Shown: one piece after another, positions 34,711-47,063 of the stretch
How the letters are laid out: the number at the start of each line of letters is the position of its first letter
Position numbering within the stretch: position 1 is the first letter of the stretch
Assembly (NCBI GenBank): GCA_032173965.1
Contig: CM063298.1
Location: 9,671,501-9,735,500 of the forward strand
Length of the DNA: 64,000 bases
Reading direction: 5' to 3'
Source of the DNA: Sitta carolinensis
Lineage: Eukaryota > Chordata > Aves > Passeriformes > Sittidae
Position numbers and translations under genes: made by a program
Notes under the pieces: generated by a model
Told to the model about the DNA's origin: nothing
Database searches by the model: none
What the model saw: the letters and a program-made list of their open reading frames with translations, nothing else

Positions 34711-35451
34711 ATGGGGATGGATGGATGGATGGATGATGGATGGATGGATGGATGGATGGATGGATGGATGGATGGATGGATGGATGGATGGATGGATGGA
34801 TGGATGATGGATGGATTCATGATGGATGGATGGATGGATGATGGATGATGGATGGATGATGGATGGATGATGGATGGATGGATTGGATGATGATGGATGG
34901 ATGATGGATGGATGGATGGGTGAGATGGATTCATGGATGATGGATGGATGGATGGATGGATGGATGGATGGAGGGATGGATGGATGGATGTGAGGATGGA
35001 TGGATGGATGGATGATGGATGATGGATGATGGATGGATGGTATGGATGGATGGATGGATGGATGGATGGATGATGGATGATGGATGGATGGATGGATGGA
35101 TGGATGGATATGGATGGATGGATGGATGGATGATGGATGGATGGATGATGGATGGATGATGGATGGAATGGATGGTGGATGGATGATGGATGGATGATGG
35201 ATGGATGGATGGATGGATGGATGGATGGATGGATGGATAGATGGATGGATGGATGGATGGATGGATGGATGGATGATGGATGATGATGATGGATTATGGA
35301 TGGATGGATGGAATGGATGGGATGGATGATGGATGGATGGATGGATGGATGGATGGATGGATGATGGATGGATGGATGGATGGATGATGGATGGATGGAT
35401 GGATGGATGGATGGATGTGGATGGAAAGGATGGATGGATGGATGGATGGAT
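34711..35451. repeat. (GGAT)n tetranucleotide array, ~740 bp
   Basis: Tetramer GGAT/ATGG with frequent GGATGAT variants and occasional interruptions (ttcatg, tgtgagg). The long minus-strand frame encoding an H-P-S-I repeat is a product of the unit. This is a large, probably length-variable array. Confidence 0.97.
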
Positions 35452-38261
35452 CTGGGAGATTAGCATCAGGGTGGAGATGGGGTTGTTCTTGGCAAGTTAA
35501 GCACAAAAGTCCGGAATGGTATTCTTGTGAATTCGAGCCTCACACTGGTACCACCTCCAGCCTCTCATGGTCTCACCACGGCAGTCTCGGTCCCAGCAGT
35601 TGTTAATGGCTCAGCCCAGTTTAAGTCACTGAGCTGATTACCATTTACAGCCACAGTACTCTGTGAGACTGGGTGAAGGGAGTGTGCTGAGTGTGAGATG
35701 GAGAGATGAGTGTGAGATGGAGAGATGAGTGTGAGTTGGTCACACCTAGCAGAGGTTGGGGGAAGGAGAACACATTCTGCTCGTGCTGTTGGCACTGGGA
35801 TGGGTCACATCCTCAAGCTGCCCATGGTCTGCACGCTCCACTGAAAGAGGGCTTCAGAATCCATGAAAAGATTCAGCCACAGGTCAAGCAGCAACTCTGC
35901 TCTGCATTTTTAGAAGCAAGAAAATGTGTTTTATCCTGGTTCTCCTTGCTCAGTGTAGTCTTATCCCTGCAAACACTCCTTAATTGCATATCAAACCTGC
36001 AATAAGATGTGGCTTAGCAGCCCTGGATGAAGACATGGAGCCCAACTGCTGAGCTGTAAACCCTCAGCTTAAAACCAGGCTGATTGGGTTTTAAGAGCTC
36101 TGTAACTGATACACATCTTACCATATCGTTAGGCCTCAATAAATCTGTTTCTAATAATCACTATTTACTGAGGTTTTGCAGCTATGCCAGAGGTAGGGAT
36201 CTGTTACCTTGTGGTCCAGCCTCAATAAATGTGTTTTTAATAATCAATTGGTACTTCAATAATAAACAATAATTGCTTTATTATATATGAATTTGAACAA
36301 GATCTGCATTTTGGTTTTACTGAGATCACTGTCTATTTTTATTTTTTTTTTTTACTCTGAGCTTTTACTGACCAGCCATTGGTACTAGTGTGTGCCAAGT
36401 GTTACTGCTCCTTGTAAAGAATTGCTGACTTCACCTGATTTATAAGTCATGGTAATACTTCAGAGCTTTTTTTTCTGCCCCAAACGAAGCAGTCTGTCAG
36501 GAGCTTCCAGGCAATCTTTGTAGGAGGAATGCTGCAGTCCCTCTTATGGATCATTAACTGGAAATGAACTTGAGGCCTTCAGATGTGAACACACTGCCTG
36601 CTGCCATGTGAGCCAGCAAGCCAACACTTTCAGTTGACAGTACAAGCAATAGAGGTATGGGATTCTAATCTTTTGCAGGAAAAAAACAATAATTGTAGAG
36701 AAAAGCTGATTTCTTGCAGTGCCTTTGAGGAAGGTTAATTTTTTCCAGGGTCTCAGCTCAGGTCTCCAGAGCCTGGTGCTCCAAAAGCTCGGATATCTCT
36801 GCTCACCTGCTCTGAGTGCCCTCCCTGTGGCAGGTGTTGCTGTCTAAGAGCTCAGCAGGACTGGAGAGGGCTGCAGGGATGTCCTGTGCCTCACTGGCCA
36901 CTCTGTGCTGCTTCCCAAAGTGTGGAGAAGGCTTTTGGCTTAGAGATGTGAGGTTTGTCTTCTTCCCACCAGTCTCTAAGGAAAGTCCTTTCCCCTCTGC
37001 CCAGGATTTTGCAGTGGGTTACTCACCTCTGAACTTGGAGGGGCCACTGCTGAACAGGAGGTGAGGATTCACATCACTCTACCCAAACTCCCTCTTGGTT
37101 CATCCTGCATCTAAATCTTCTCTAATCTTAGATCTTTACAGCCTTGTGCACCACATTGCTTGGAAATATTGTGCACTCCTGAGGCACAGGAGCTGATTGT
37201 TCCTGCCCTGCACAGGAGAGAAACAGGCACCCCTCCTCCAGCACCTTCTTCCTTGATTCACTCAAATCATTCTTTTCCTGGGCAACTGGAGCTCCTTCCC
37301 TTCTGCTGGAACTTCCTCCCTGAGTCTTGCCTTTGCACAATTCATGCACACTTGGGCCAGAGCAGCAGGAGATTTTCCATCCCATCTCCTCATGTCTTCC
37401 CCCAAACCACTCAGGAGGGACCACAGCCCAGCTCCTGGGGTGTGCTTCCTCTCCCCATCTGGGGAATGTCTACATTTGGAACCAGAACCTTCAATCTGTA
37501 CTGCCAAGATTTGGAGAAAGCCCTCTTTCATCTCCTCTCGAGTTTCTTGTGATTCTCCTCCTTCACTCGAGCAAAGTTTTGAATCCCAGTCCCGTCCCCA
37601 CCTTCCCAAACTCCCTTTCAGTGTCGGCTCAGACCAAACTTCTCCCCCTGAAATGGGGGAGTCTTCTGCAACCTGCAGCCACCCAGCAGGGGCTGTGGGT
37701 GGGCTGGGTGTTTTTCCAGCCCACACAGCTCCCCAGGGGCAGGCAGGGAGCGTGGTGGTGGCACAGCCAAGTGCCCGTGAGCAGCGAGAGCCGCGTCCCT
37801 CGCGTGCGGCCGCTGCCACATCCAATTAAGGCTCCTCAAACCTTAACAGGAGCAGAGTTCAATGCCTCTAATTAGTCTGGTCAAAGGCAGGAATTCCCTT
37901 CTGCTGGGTGAGTCTGCTCCCATGACAAGAAGATTAGTGGCCTCAGTTTGTGATTGTCGAGCTCAGGGTCTTCCGTCCCGCTTTAAGTCGTTTGCAATTT
38001 TCTGCTCCTCGTGGTGGGTGTTTGGAAGGGGCTGGTTTCATTCCAGGAGGGCAGGGGTCAAAGCATTTTGGTGAAAGGCAGGGAACCTGCCTGGTTGCCT
38101 GTTTGCTCACTCTGGACTAGTCATTTTTACATCTGTCTGGTTGTAACAGGGAGCCAGGAGTGCAGCAGGAGCTCCCTGGGGAGTGCTGGCACTGCTGGTG
38201 GTGTCTGGTGGACATCAGCTGGCCCATGGTGTGGAGAGGTGCAGAATTCAGCACACTGAGG
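35452..38261. other. single-copy; partial duplication at 36131-36251; CpG cluster at 37770-37830
   Basis: A 20-bp near-tandem repeat (gtgagatggagagatgagt) lies at 35691-35735. Two copies of 'cctcaataaat.tgttt.taataatca' lie at 36131-36165 and 36217-36251. A short CpG-rich patch with a GCGGCCGC site lies near 37806. No exon could be supported despite overlapping GC-rich frames at 37160-37875. Confidence 0.45.
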
Positions 38262-38410
38262 GTCAGAAATCATGGAACCACAAAACAGTTTGGATTGGAA
38301 GGAACCTTAAAGATCATTTTGTTCCAAAACCCTTGCCATGAGCAGGGACATCTTTCTTTACCTGGGCTGTTCCAAGCCCCGTCCAACCTGGCCTTGCCCC
38401 TGGGGACAGA
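38262..38410 (-). mobile_element. CR1 LINE 3' end, antisense
   Basis: On the plus strand: 'tttggattggaaggaacc', 'taaagatcattttgttcc' and 'cttgccatgagcagggac', followed by 'ggctgttccaagccccgtcc'. These are inverted CR1 3' blocks. Confidence 0.9.
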
Positions 38411-41089
38411 TTTGTCACCTCCTTTCAGTTGGCTGCAGGGGTTGCTGCTGGTAAAGCTGCTGGCAGATTGTTGTCTTTGGGCAGTCCCATGGTGCCATTG
38501 GCCTCTGTTCCTGATAAATCCTCTTCAGCCCCCTCTCTGCCTTCAGGGTTATAAATATCTGTGGTCAGAGCTAAGCTCCAGCACCGTGGGGCCAGAGACC
38601 CACTGAGAGCTGCTCTGGGCTCCTGCTGTCTGCTGCTGATGCCTGACAGCTCTTACTGCCTGTGGTGAGTGTGGATAAAGTCTTGAATACCTGTGCTGTG
38701 GTTTGAAAGGTCTAAAATGTCCCTTCCTAGGATGTAATTGAAAATCCCCACTCTATGTATCTTTCTAGTTTAGTTTTTCTTACGAACTTTAAGATTTCTT
38801 ATGCCATTGTATGCCTCCACATCACTGGAGTTAATGAGGCAGAGGGGAAAGATCTTAATTCCATATTTTGTCTCCTTTTTCTGTCCTTTTGGTTTAAACT
38901 AAGCTCTACAGGGGCTTGAGGATATAGTTTCTCAGAGCTGTAGAAAAGCTTTTGTGTCTGACTGCTTGTCCACTGCCTCAGCTGAGTACCATATTCCTCC
39001 CTTGACTCTGATATCCTGAGATTTTCTCCTGCTACAGCAAAACTGCAAAACTTTTGACTTAAATGGATCTTTTTTTTTTTTGTAACTTAATGTTACCTTT
39101 TCTGAAAAACAAGTCCTAGGCTTGAAAGCTACTTTGCAGTATCTCATGTGTTTACATCAAGGCAGATCAAAACTCTCATTAGCAAAGCATATTCTGGAGA
39201 ACTGTAAATAAGAATGAGTTGTTTGGGAGTACTCTAAATGCTGTGGAAACGTGGGAACTAGAGATGCTTGGGGTACTGTTGTCAAACTAGAATTCTGTAT
39301 CAGAGACAAAACAATCACTTGACAGAAATCTTCAAATCTAAGAAATTCTTGGAGATTTGGGAGCTGAATCTCAGCTTATAGAAGCATACATCATTGAGAC
39401 AAATCAGATCTTTCTGAAAACCACTCCAGGGAGACAAACACAGGCTGCAGCTTGTAGTGAAGTCTCAGGAAGCAAAAAAAGAACCAGGCTGGTTCTGTGC
39501 TCAGGGCTGACTGATGCAATGAGTCCCTGTTCTAGAGACCCTCATTGTGGTTATTTTGGGGTAGTTCCTAATCCAACCCCCAAGTTCTCAAGCTGGGGGC
39601 TCTCCCCTGACCCCTGTAGCTGTGGGCAGGGAGGGATATAACCATGATGTGAGTGATGTGCCTGCAAAGGCAGCTCTGTAATAGCCAGGATCCAAGATTT
39701 AAACTCAGGCAGGGTGGATAATTTTTGGAGGCTGGCAGATTTCCAGGTCACCCTTACTGTAGATATCACCCCCACTGTGACATGCTCTGTCCTTGGGTTG
39801 GAACGGGATTTTCCTAAATAACTCCATGGTGCACCTGGGATGCAGGGATTAATGAGGCAGGTTTGCATGGAGGATATGAAGGCAGGGAATCACACAGGGC
39901 AGGGGAGAGGGAAGTGGTGAAACCCACTGAAGCCATCCAGCCCTCCCCAGGGCCCAGTATTTGGCCAGGTGCAGCCCAGCTTGTGTGTGAAACCCTCCTG
40001 TTATCTTAAATAAAACCTCAGTGGGATGTATCAGAAAGAAAGGTCCTGGCCTGGACATGTGAAAGGGAAGTTTAAGTGATTACCAATGGGGCAGTGGCTG
40101 CTTCCTGAGAATTTGGGACTTCTGGGGCTGATGGCCTCTGCCCAGTCCTCAAGAAATGTGCCAAGCTGAGGGGCTGGTGGTGTGTGAGAGTGCTGGGTGG
40201 GTGACCCTGCTTCTGATGGCTCCTGGGGTGTGGGGAGCAGAGCAGAGGCTTCTGCACAGCCTCAGGGGAATTACTCAGCTCATTGAATTGCAGTGACTGG
40301 GAGCTGACTGTCCAGAAGGTCTTTGGAAAGCTCAGCTTTAATATTCCCTGCCCTGGTCAGAGGGAGGTAACCACAGTTCTTCCCCAGCCCCTGAACTCCT
40401 GGGAACCCACACTGGTGTCCTGAAGCAGAGGATTTGGCTTGATTGTCCTGAGACTTATCTTGCTTGGCTTCCAGAGCTCTCTGGCAGTGCTGTAGAGTTT
40501 ACTTTGTTTTGTTCCTATTCCTTTTTCGGTCCTGCCTGAAAAATCACTGAGCTTTCTAGTACTGTAATAGCCATCATTAATAATAATACCTTTAAATTAT
40601 TCTAGTCAGTCTTTTTAAAGTGTTTTCCTGACTACCTTCTTCTTTGCTAATTGCCTTTCTCCAGTGCCCTCAGGAAACCTGCATTTTCCAGAAGTTCTGA
40701 AGGGAAGGACAGGGGACTTGGCTCTGATATTTATAAAATTTTCCTAAATGTAGGGGATTTGTCAGTTGGTGGAGAAGAAATGCAATTTTTATGGCCTTAT
40801 TTGTGCCCAGAATGGGGAGATAATGGCCCCAGAACACCAGTAACCAAGTCAGGAGACACCTAAACCTGAGATGGGAGTGGGGAGGCAGCTCCTGAGAAGG
40901 GGCTGTGGATCAGCCCCTGCCTCACATGTGCTTGAAGAAGGGGCAGCACCTGCACTTTGCTGTGCTCCCATCGTGCAGAGGGCCCTGGGAGCCCAGAGTG
41001 CCCACACTGGGGGTGGCACAGGCATGTGAGAGGGAAGAGACCTGCCTGGAGCTTGGGATGAGCGACCCTGCAGGGCATGCAGGCCAGGG
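38411..41089. other. single-copy region
   Basis: No repeat family or gene recognised. Bases 38690-39350 are AT-rich. Confidence 0.4.
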
Positions 41090-41523
41090 TGATGCCTGAT
41101 GTTTTATATTTTTTAGATTCTGGGCTGCTTTGGTGTGTAGTTTTAGGTTTTTTATTAAGTGCTGCTAAGCTCTCTCTCAAAGCAGACAGACAAAACAATT
41201 CCTGCTCCAGTTTGGGACCAAGGACAACTTTCAGGCCCAAGAACAAAAACAGCAGTGAAGTGAGAAGAGAAACAAGGAGCATGGAGCTTCATAACCTGAA
41301 GCTGTGGTTGGACAACTGATTCTAATGTGCTGCTGGAGCAGAACTGGTCCCAGTGGGAGCCCTGGTGGCCAGGTGTCCATTCTGGGCCCAGGTTGGGCTC
41401 ACCTTGGCTGTGGTCTTGGGCTCTTGTGCTGCCCAGGTGTGCCCAGGGAGGCCTTGGAATAAATCCCTGCTGGATCCTTGGGCTCTGCTGCTCTCTGCTC
41501 CAGGTCACCTCCAGAAGGCATCA
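41090..41523 (+). mobile_element. TGATGCC-family LTR, copy L2 (AT-rich subfamily), sense
   Basis: It runs from TGATGCCTGATG to CCAGAAGGCATCA with AATAAA at 41458-41463. AGGG flanks both sides (41086-41089 and 41524-41527), a 4-bp target duplication. The 3' half ('gggctcttgtgctgccca', 'aataaatccctgctggatcc') links this subfamily with the GC-rich copies S1-S4. It is a solo LTR without internal sequence. Confidence 0.87.
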
Positions 41524-43251
41524 AGGGAAGTGGGAGCAAGGGAATGGCAAGGTGTGCCCTGGGCTTCATTCTGAGCTGAGATGGAGCAGGAGGATTTGGA
41601 GAAGTCCTTTCCTGTAGCCCACAGAACTGTGTGGATCCCCCTTCATCTCTCCACACATGCAGTGGCTGTTCCAGCTGCTTTTTAACCCCACTAATGGCTT
41701 TTTAACCCCAACTGTGAACTTAGGAACCCCTCAGTGCTGTGTCACTCTACTCTGGCTCAGTCACAAAAATTAGCAAATTATTCTGGGCTTTTCAGGCCAT
41801 CAAAAACTCATCTGCTGTTCCTGCCCTCTCCCATGGCACCAGCTTGGTTAAATAATGATGGTGATGCCATGAAGTGGCTGAGATGGGGTGCCAATAGCCA
41901 TGGCCTTGGGTGCAGGAAGGGTTTAGGGTCCATCTCAGCCTTGTGTGCTCACAGTGCCATGCCAGGGCACCAGCACTGCTCAGAAATCAGTCCCAGAGCA
42001 GCAGACCTGCAGCCTTGAGGTGAGGAGGCACTCAGGGAGTCAAGTGGGGCTCAGTCTGGGCAGGAAAACTTGGGGAAGGTTTGCTGGTGGAGCCCAGCTC
42101 ATGTTTCACTTGCAGGTGCTTGAAACCAAGGAATTTCGGTGACACTTTAAGTGAAAAGCAATAATTTTTTGATAAATCGTAAGAAAAATTTCCAGCTAAC
42201 TCCAAATCCAGGTTTTCCTTTCCTGCAGGCCCTTTTTTCTCAGCCTGTCTCCCCAGCCAGCAGCCTGCAGGATGCTGAGCACTGAGGCTGAGGAATTGTT
42301 AATGATCAGGGCGCCCTAAATGCCAGGAGCAGATGCCATAAAGGACTGCTCCTTCCCACTTGAAATGCCTGTTGCATTTGCCAGGCAGCCAACACTGTAA
42401 ATTCATTCTGACTATTTAAAAAAAGACCTTTTAGAGCTTTTGAATGGTTTCTGGCTTATTCAGTTGCAATAAAACCATAGTGCCTTGGAGTCAGACGTTC
42501 AGGACCTTCCCAAGAAACCAAATACGAGATACTTGGAGCGTTGTGCTTAGGAACAAGATAATTATTGTTTGCCTGCTCATAATCACTGTGCTGGGCTCTG
42601 TCTGGTGGCATTTGGGATTACTGTGGAACAAAGAAATAGGGCAGGGATTTGCAAAAGGGAATCCCACCTGCTGAGGGGTGGTGGAATGACTGTGTGGAGG
42701 AAACAGGGGAAGAAGGGAAGTGAGGTGGGGAATTTTCCTTCTTTTCCTGCTGCACAGAACTCAAAAAGGAGATCAAACAGGGCTTGTCTTGCCTGGTTAT
42801 GTAAGGGCAGATTTCACCCTTGTACACATGACAGTTTGGGCTCCAAACCCTAATTCTCTTGGCCTGGGAGTGGTTCTTATTCCCTGAGGAATTCGACCAT
42901 GAGACACTGAGGGAAAGAGCTCAGCTGTGAGAGATTGCAGGGCTCAGCTGGGGCTCCACAGCAAGGCTCTGCTTTTTTTTTTTTCTCTGACACCCCTCAC
43001 CCTGGGAGCTCTGGAGCCAGGCTGGTGGTCACACAGGTCATGGAAGTGCCCTGCTGGGAGGTGATTTTCCTCCACGTGCATGCCTGCAGTGGCACCCAGT
43101 TTGCCAGATCTGGCATCTGGTCAGGGCTTTTCCATGCAGCAGGGAAGAATGTAGTTGTGAAGGCTGATAAATGGTCTGTGAAGATTGGTCTGATACCATT
43201 TTGGCCTTCTGGGAATGAGGACCTCATTGCAGATCAAATGTCTGCTCTTTA
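41524..43251. other. single-copy region
   Basis: A tiny tandem of 'gctttttaacccca' lies at 41676-41711, and an 11-12 nt T run near 42973. No gene recognised. Confidence 0.4.
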
Positions 43252-43313
43252 AACTGGCATAAATCAGCATAACTCTACCAAAGTTAATGGAGTTGTGCTG
43301 ATTTACACCAGCT
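43252..43313. mobile_element. ancient palindromic MITE-like element
   Basis: Two 24-nt arms, 43252-43275 and 43290-43313, are inverted copies with 20 of 24 positions matching around a 14-nt centre. The words TAAATCAGCATAACTC and GTTGTGCTGATTTACACCAG match a palindromic repeat that I recall as abundant in turtles and crocodilians and present in birds. Only the core survives. Confidence 0.65.
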
Positions 43314-44309
43314 GAATTTAGACCATCAAAAATCATTCATTTGCTCTGTCTCTTCTCCATTTTTCCCCCCTCCTTGGATTAGAAATGAAGTCTATAAAGC
43401 TAATATGGTCCCTGCAGCAGCATAACTTCCACAGAGTGTTTGCTTGAAGAGGTTAAAAGCCCTATAAACTGCTTTACATTCTCTAATAATAAAACACAGA
43501 TGCAAAGGGGAAGGATTTGATGGTCAATTAATACAGAAACCATCCAGTGCTTTGCATAGATCCTGCTCCTTGGCTTTGAAATACTATGCCCAATTAAAAC
43601 CTTACCCAGAACTATACCAAGATTAAAAAAAGTAATAATAATCTGCAGCACTCTAGGTAGCATGCTGCAGTTTTCAGGGTGCCTCTGAGCTATGCCTCAT
43701 AAACTCTTGGATAAGATTTGTCTGGGTGTTTCCAACTGCAACTGCTCCTGGAGCAAAGCAGAAAAAATCAGGCAAAGCTGGAGAGAGAGTTATTTTATAG
43801 AGGGAAAGAGGAGGGGGTAAGGAGAGCGTTGAAAATCCCTCCTGCATTCTTGTGAAAGGAGAAAATGACAGTTCCTGTAAATGTCCTGGCCTTCAGCTGG
43901 GTTATCCAGAGGGGGCTGGGCAGTGCCCACAGGCCCCTCTGGTCTGGGGTGGAATGGGCTGGCACAGCCTCAGCAGTCCCAGAGAGTTCCTTGGCAGCTG
44001 GGTTGAGTGTCTCTGGGTTGAGTGACCTGCCAGGCTGTCGCTGCAGGTGATGGCCTCTCCAGAGGAACAGAGCACTCTGTCCACAGACATTGTTTGGTGA
44101 GCAGTGAGGAGGATGGCACCTGGATTGAACAGTCCAGAAGGCAGGATGAAAACCTTTCTTTTCAGTAGTGCACACCAGCAGCAGGAGCTGTGTTGGAGTC
44201 CAGAACGCAGAGAACATTTCCCTGCATGTTTTGAAGGGTCCAAACCCCCTGACAGGCACTGCCTTTAACCTTCATCCATGGAAAGGGCTTCCCGGGCTTT
44301 GGGATGAAA
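43314..44309. other. single-copy, AT-rich first part
   Basis: Bases 43340-43790 look like old non-repetitive sequence beside the MITE relic. No gene recognised. Confidence 0.4.
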
Positions 44310-44780
44310 CAGAATTCACAAGAATGTCAATTAGATAGTGGCATAATATGTAATTTATCACAGGGTGAGAAATGTAGATTTTTGGGTTTGTTAGAATGGT
44401 AAGTGGAGGAACTCAAGGTGGAGGAGCTTTGTGGTTTTTAGGCTTCCTTCTCCTCCGTCATCTCCTCCCTGTTCTGCAGTGTTGGGGACACAGGATGATT
44501 GGTGAAGATTTGTTGCAGTGTAGAGCCACATGAATAGAAGTTTAGTTGGTTATTGGTAGAAAAATAGAAATAATGTACATTCTAAGTGATAATTGGGTGA
44601 ATTATCTTTAAGAGAATCTTGATCCTGTGTGTTGGGGTCTTTTGGTGCCTTTTCTCCCTCAGGCTGAGCTGGTGTTAATCCTGGTGTGCTGAGATTGCTG
44701 ATAAGGAAACAACAAACAAGCTGGAGAAGGAGAACAACCAAGAGTCCCATTTGCCTTCCTTCCTAACGAGGACTTTTGCA
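44310..44780 (+). mobile_element. diverged LTR, sense, same family as 26306-26792
   Basis: It shares, in order with 26306-26792, 'ttagatag', a 'ggatttttg' block, 'ttccttctcctcc', and 'gagattgctgataaggaaac' before an AT-rich 3' part. Boundaries are approximate and no target duplication is visible. AATAAA appears degraded. Confidence 0.6.
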
Positions 44781-46027
44781 AAAAGGCCTCACCTATGGGG
44801 CAGAGACACGTGGGAGTGGAAGAACTCTCACAGAGCTGGAAGGGCAGAAGCAGCTTGGGCAGTGAGGAGCAGCCACAGAATCCCACCAGTGTAAGCCATC
44901 CCCTTCCTGCCTCCAGAGTTCCTCACTGGCAAAATATGGAAATATATCACCTTGTTTTAAGGTCCCTAGTAATTTACTTGCTCTCCAGTGTGACAGAAAG
45001 GAGGAGAAGTGGAGTTCTGCATTCCCTAGGGCTGAGCCTGAGGACAGGGGCTGCCTTGGCCACAGACCTTCCCCAGCTTGGCTGGGGTCTGCTCCTTGAT
45101 CAGCTCTTGCTGCTTGTGGGTTTCCTCTGCAATAATTTCATTAAAGGAGGGGTGGGTATGGTGTCACTGATCCTAACCACCAAAAACTCAGCTCGCTCAC
45201 ACAGCTGTTGATTGGCCTGGGTGCTCCCAGAACAACCCTTCAAGGAACATTAATAATCTGTAATAGTAGAGATCCAAGGAAGGCCAGTTCCCTCCTCATC
45301 AGTGATGTGCACAGAGCAAACTGGTGGCTGAGCAAAACCAGAGGCTTGGGCAGAATTATGCCCAGTGTCTACTTAACAATTCCTAAAAACCTGATATAAT
45401 CAAAGAGATTGTGTTACTGAAGAAACAAGAACAAAAGAGACGGAGTAGAAAGTTTTGTCCTTAGAACTGTATTTAGTTTTGAACTTAGAGAACTATAAAT
45501 ATGAATGATTAGTGTCATAAACTGGCTTTACTTGCACAGCATGGTCCACATCTCTCACTCCCCACGATATGTGGTGGTGGATGCTCCTGGGTCTGAACAG
45601 GAGGCATGGCAAGTCCATCTGTGAGCCATCCAAACCCTGAGGGCAGCCCAGCATGTCTTGCTATTCTCTCTCTGCCTCTTTTTCTCCTTTCATGGTTTTG
45701 TAAAGATGAGTAAAATACACAATTTTTTCAAAGGAGTCATAAGAGCAACTAATGGACAAAATAAACCTATCTCAGGCTTTTGGGGATGAGGAGTTTTCCA
45801 GGTGGGTCTTCAAGCTCAGTTTAGATTGAAGGATTTGATGTGTTTCTGTCTGAGCTCATGCACCTTCCTCAGCCCCCTGGTTTTAGTCCCAAGCTGTGTA
45901 AAATCTGAGAACAGATTGCCAAGGTCAAGGGGAATTGCCCAGGGCTGGGATACTAAAACTAAATGAATGGAGCATGATATAAAAGCATAATGGGGCTGAT
46001 TTCTTAATTGCAGAAAGGCCTCTCAAC
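44781..46027. other. single-copy region
   Basis: Nothing recognised. Confidence 0.4.
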
Positions 46028-46080
46028 ACTGTTTTGACAGCATAAAGGGTCATTTACATCTATTTTAAGCCGTGTAAAAG

Positions 46081-46190
46081 CCTGATTCTCATTTACACAT
46101 GTTGAAAAGAAAATACAATATGTACCACGACTAAACCCCTTCCTGCTGCCAAAGTGATGGAAAGAGACTTTAGTGTAAATAAGGCTCAGG
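46081..46190. mobile_element. ancient inverted-repeat element (DNA-transposon relic)
   Basis: CCTGATTCTCATTTACACA at 46081-46099 faces AGTGTAAATAAGGCTCAGG at 46172-46190, which is its inverse at 15 of 19 positions. 'Ctgattctcatttacac' is an end sequence I recall from old amniote MITE-type repeats. A related 'tcatttacat' word lies just upstream at 46050. The interior is diverged. Confidence 0.55.
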
Positions 46191-46635
46191 CCTGTTTTCA
46201 GTTCCAGCACCACAAACGTGCCAGTGCACAAGCAGGAAAGATGCCAAACTTATTTATTTTGGCCCAGCTGGGGGTTTCTTCAGTTTTCTGTCTGCAGAAG
46301 AAAGTGAGCACACACTTTTGGCTCTGCCTTCCACAGGACTCACCACAATGTATCATTTCCCTGCTCCCAGGCAGGCACCAAGGACGTGTCCTGAAGGCCA
46401 CTGCACAGAGGATGCTCTTGTTGGGCAGGACCTGGGGCAGCTGAGGGAGCACTTTTGTGGGGAGGGTTGCAAGTTCTCTGTTTCCAACTGCTGAGCTGCT
46501 CCCAAGGATCGGCAGCAACTTTAAACCAGGCAGAAATCGAGAATGCACAAGCTGACAAACTCTGTTTGTGTCAGCTAAAGAAAACCAGGGCTCTGCTGGC
46601 TGCTGGAAATGGGCTCCAGACCGTTTCTCCTCAGG
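46191..46635. other. single-copy spacer
   Basis: Nothing recognised. Confidence 0.4.
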
Positions 46636-47063
46636 TGATGCCTGCAGAGGCTCCTGGAGCAGGGGCTGGGCAGAGTCCCAGGAATAAAGCAGGGATTTAT
46701 TGAAAGCCCTTGCAAGGCTGCACCTTGGGCAGCACAAGAGCCCGGCCAGGGCTCCAGCCAAGGTGGCCCCGAGTCCGGAGTTTGCCCCTTGGCTCAGTTC
46801 TGCTCCATGCCCACCCTGGCTCCATTGGGCAGTGCCAGCCCCAGGGGATGCAGTCCCACCCTCCCAGCTTGCTCTCCTCACTCGCTGCTGGTTGCACTTT
46901 GTGGGGCTGAGGCTGCAGCGGTGTCCTTGGCTCTGGGCTGGGCAAGGATTGTTCTGTGTGCCTGAGCTGGGAGCAGAACTGGCTGGCACTGGGGGAGAGT
47001 GCAGGGGCACAGCCCAGGGCAGGGCACAGTGTGGAAATAGAAAAGCTAAAACTGAAGGCATCA
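46636..47063 (-). mobile_element. TGATGCC-family LTR, copy S2 (GC-rich subfamily), antisense
   Basis: On the plus strand it runs from TGATGCCTGCAG to ACTGAAGGCATCA, flanked by a perfect 4-bp duplication CAGG (46632-46635 and 47064-47067). The minus strand carries AATAAA (TTTATT at 46696-46701). The core reads the same as S1 over more than 300 bp by eye. A 4-bp duplication fits a gamma-like (ERV1) class. Confidence 0.9.

Noticed and set aside
34636..35466. 276-codon antisense frame of His-Pro-Ser-Ile repeats
   Set aside because: Direct product of the GGAT microsatellite.
42444..42674. Frame with a hydrophobic stretch resembling a membrane segment
   Set aside because: Only 76 codons, no splice signals or related sequence recognised; expected by chance in AT-rich DNA.
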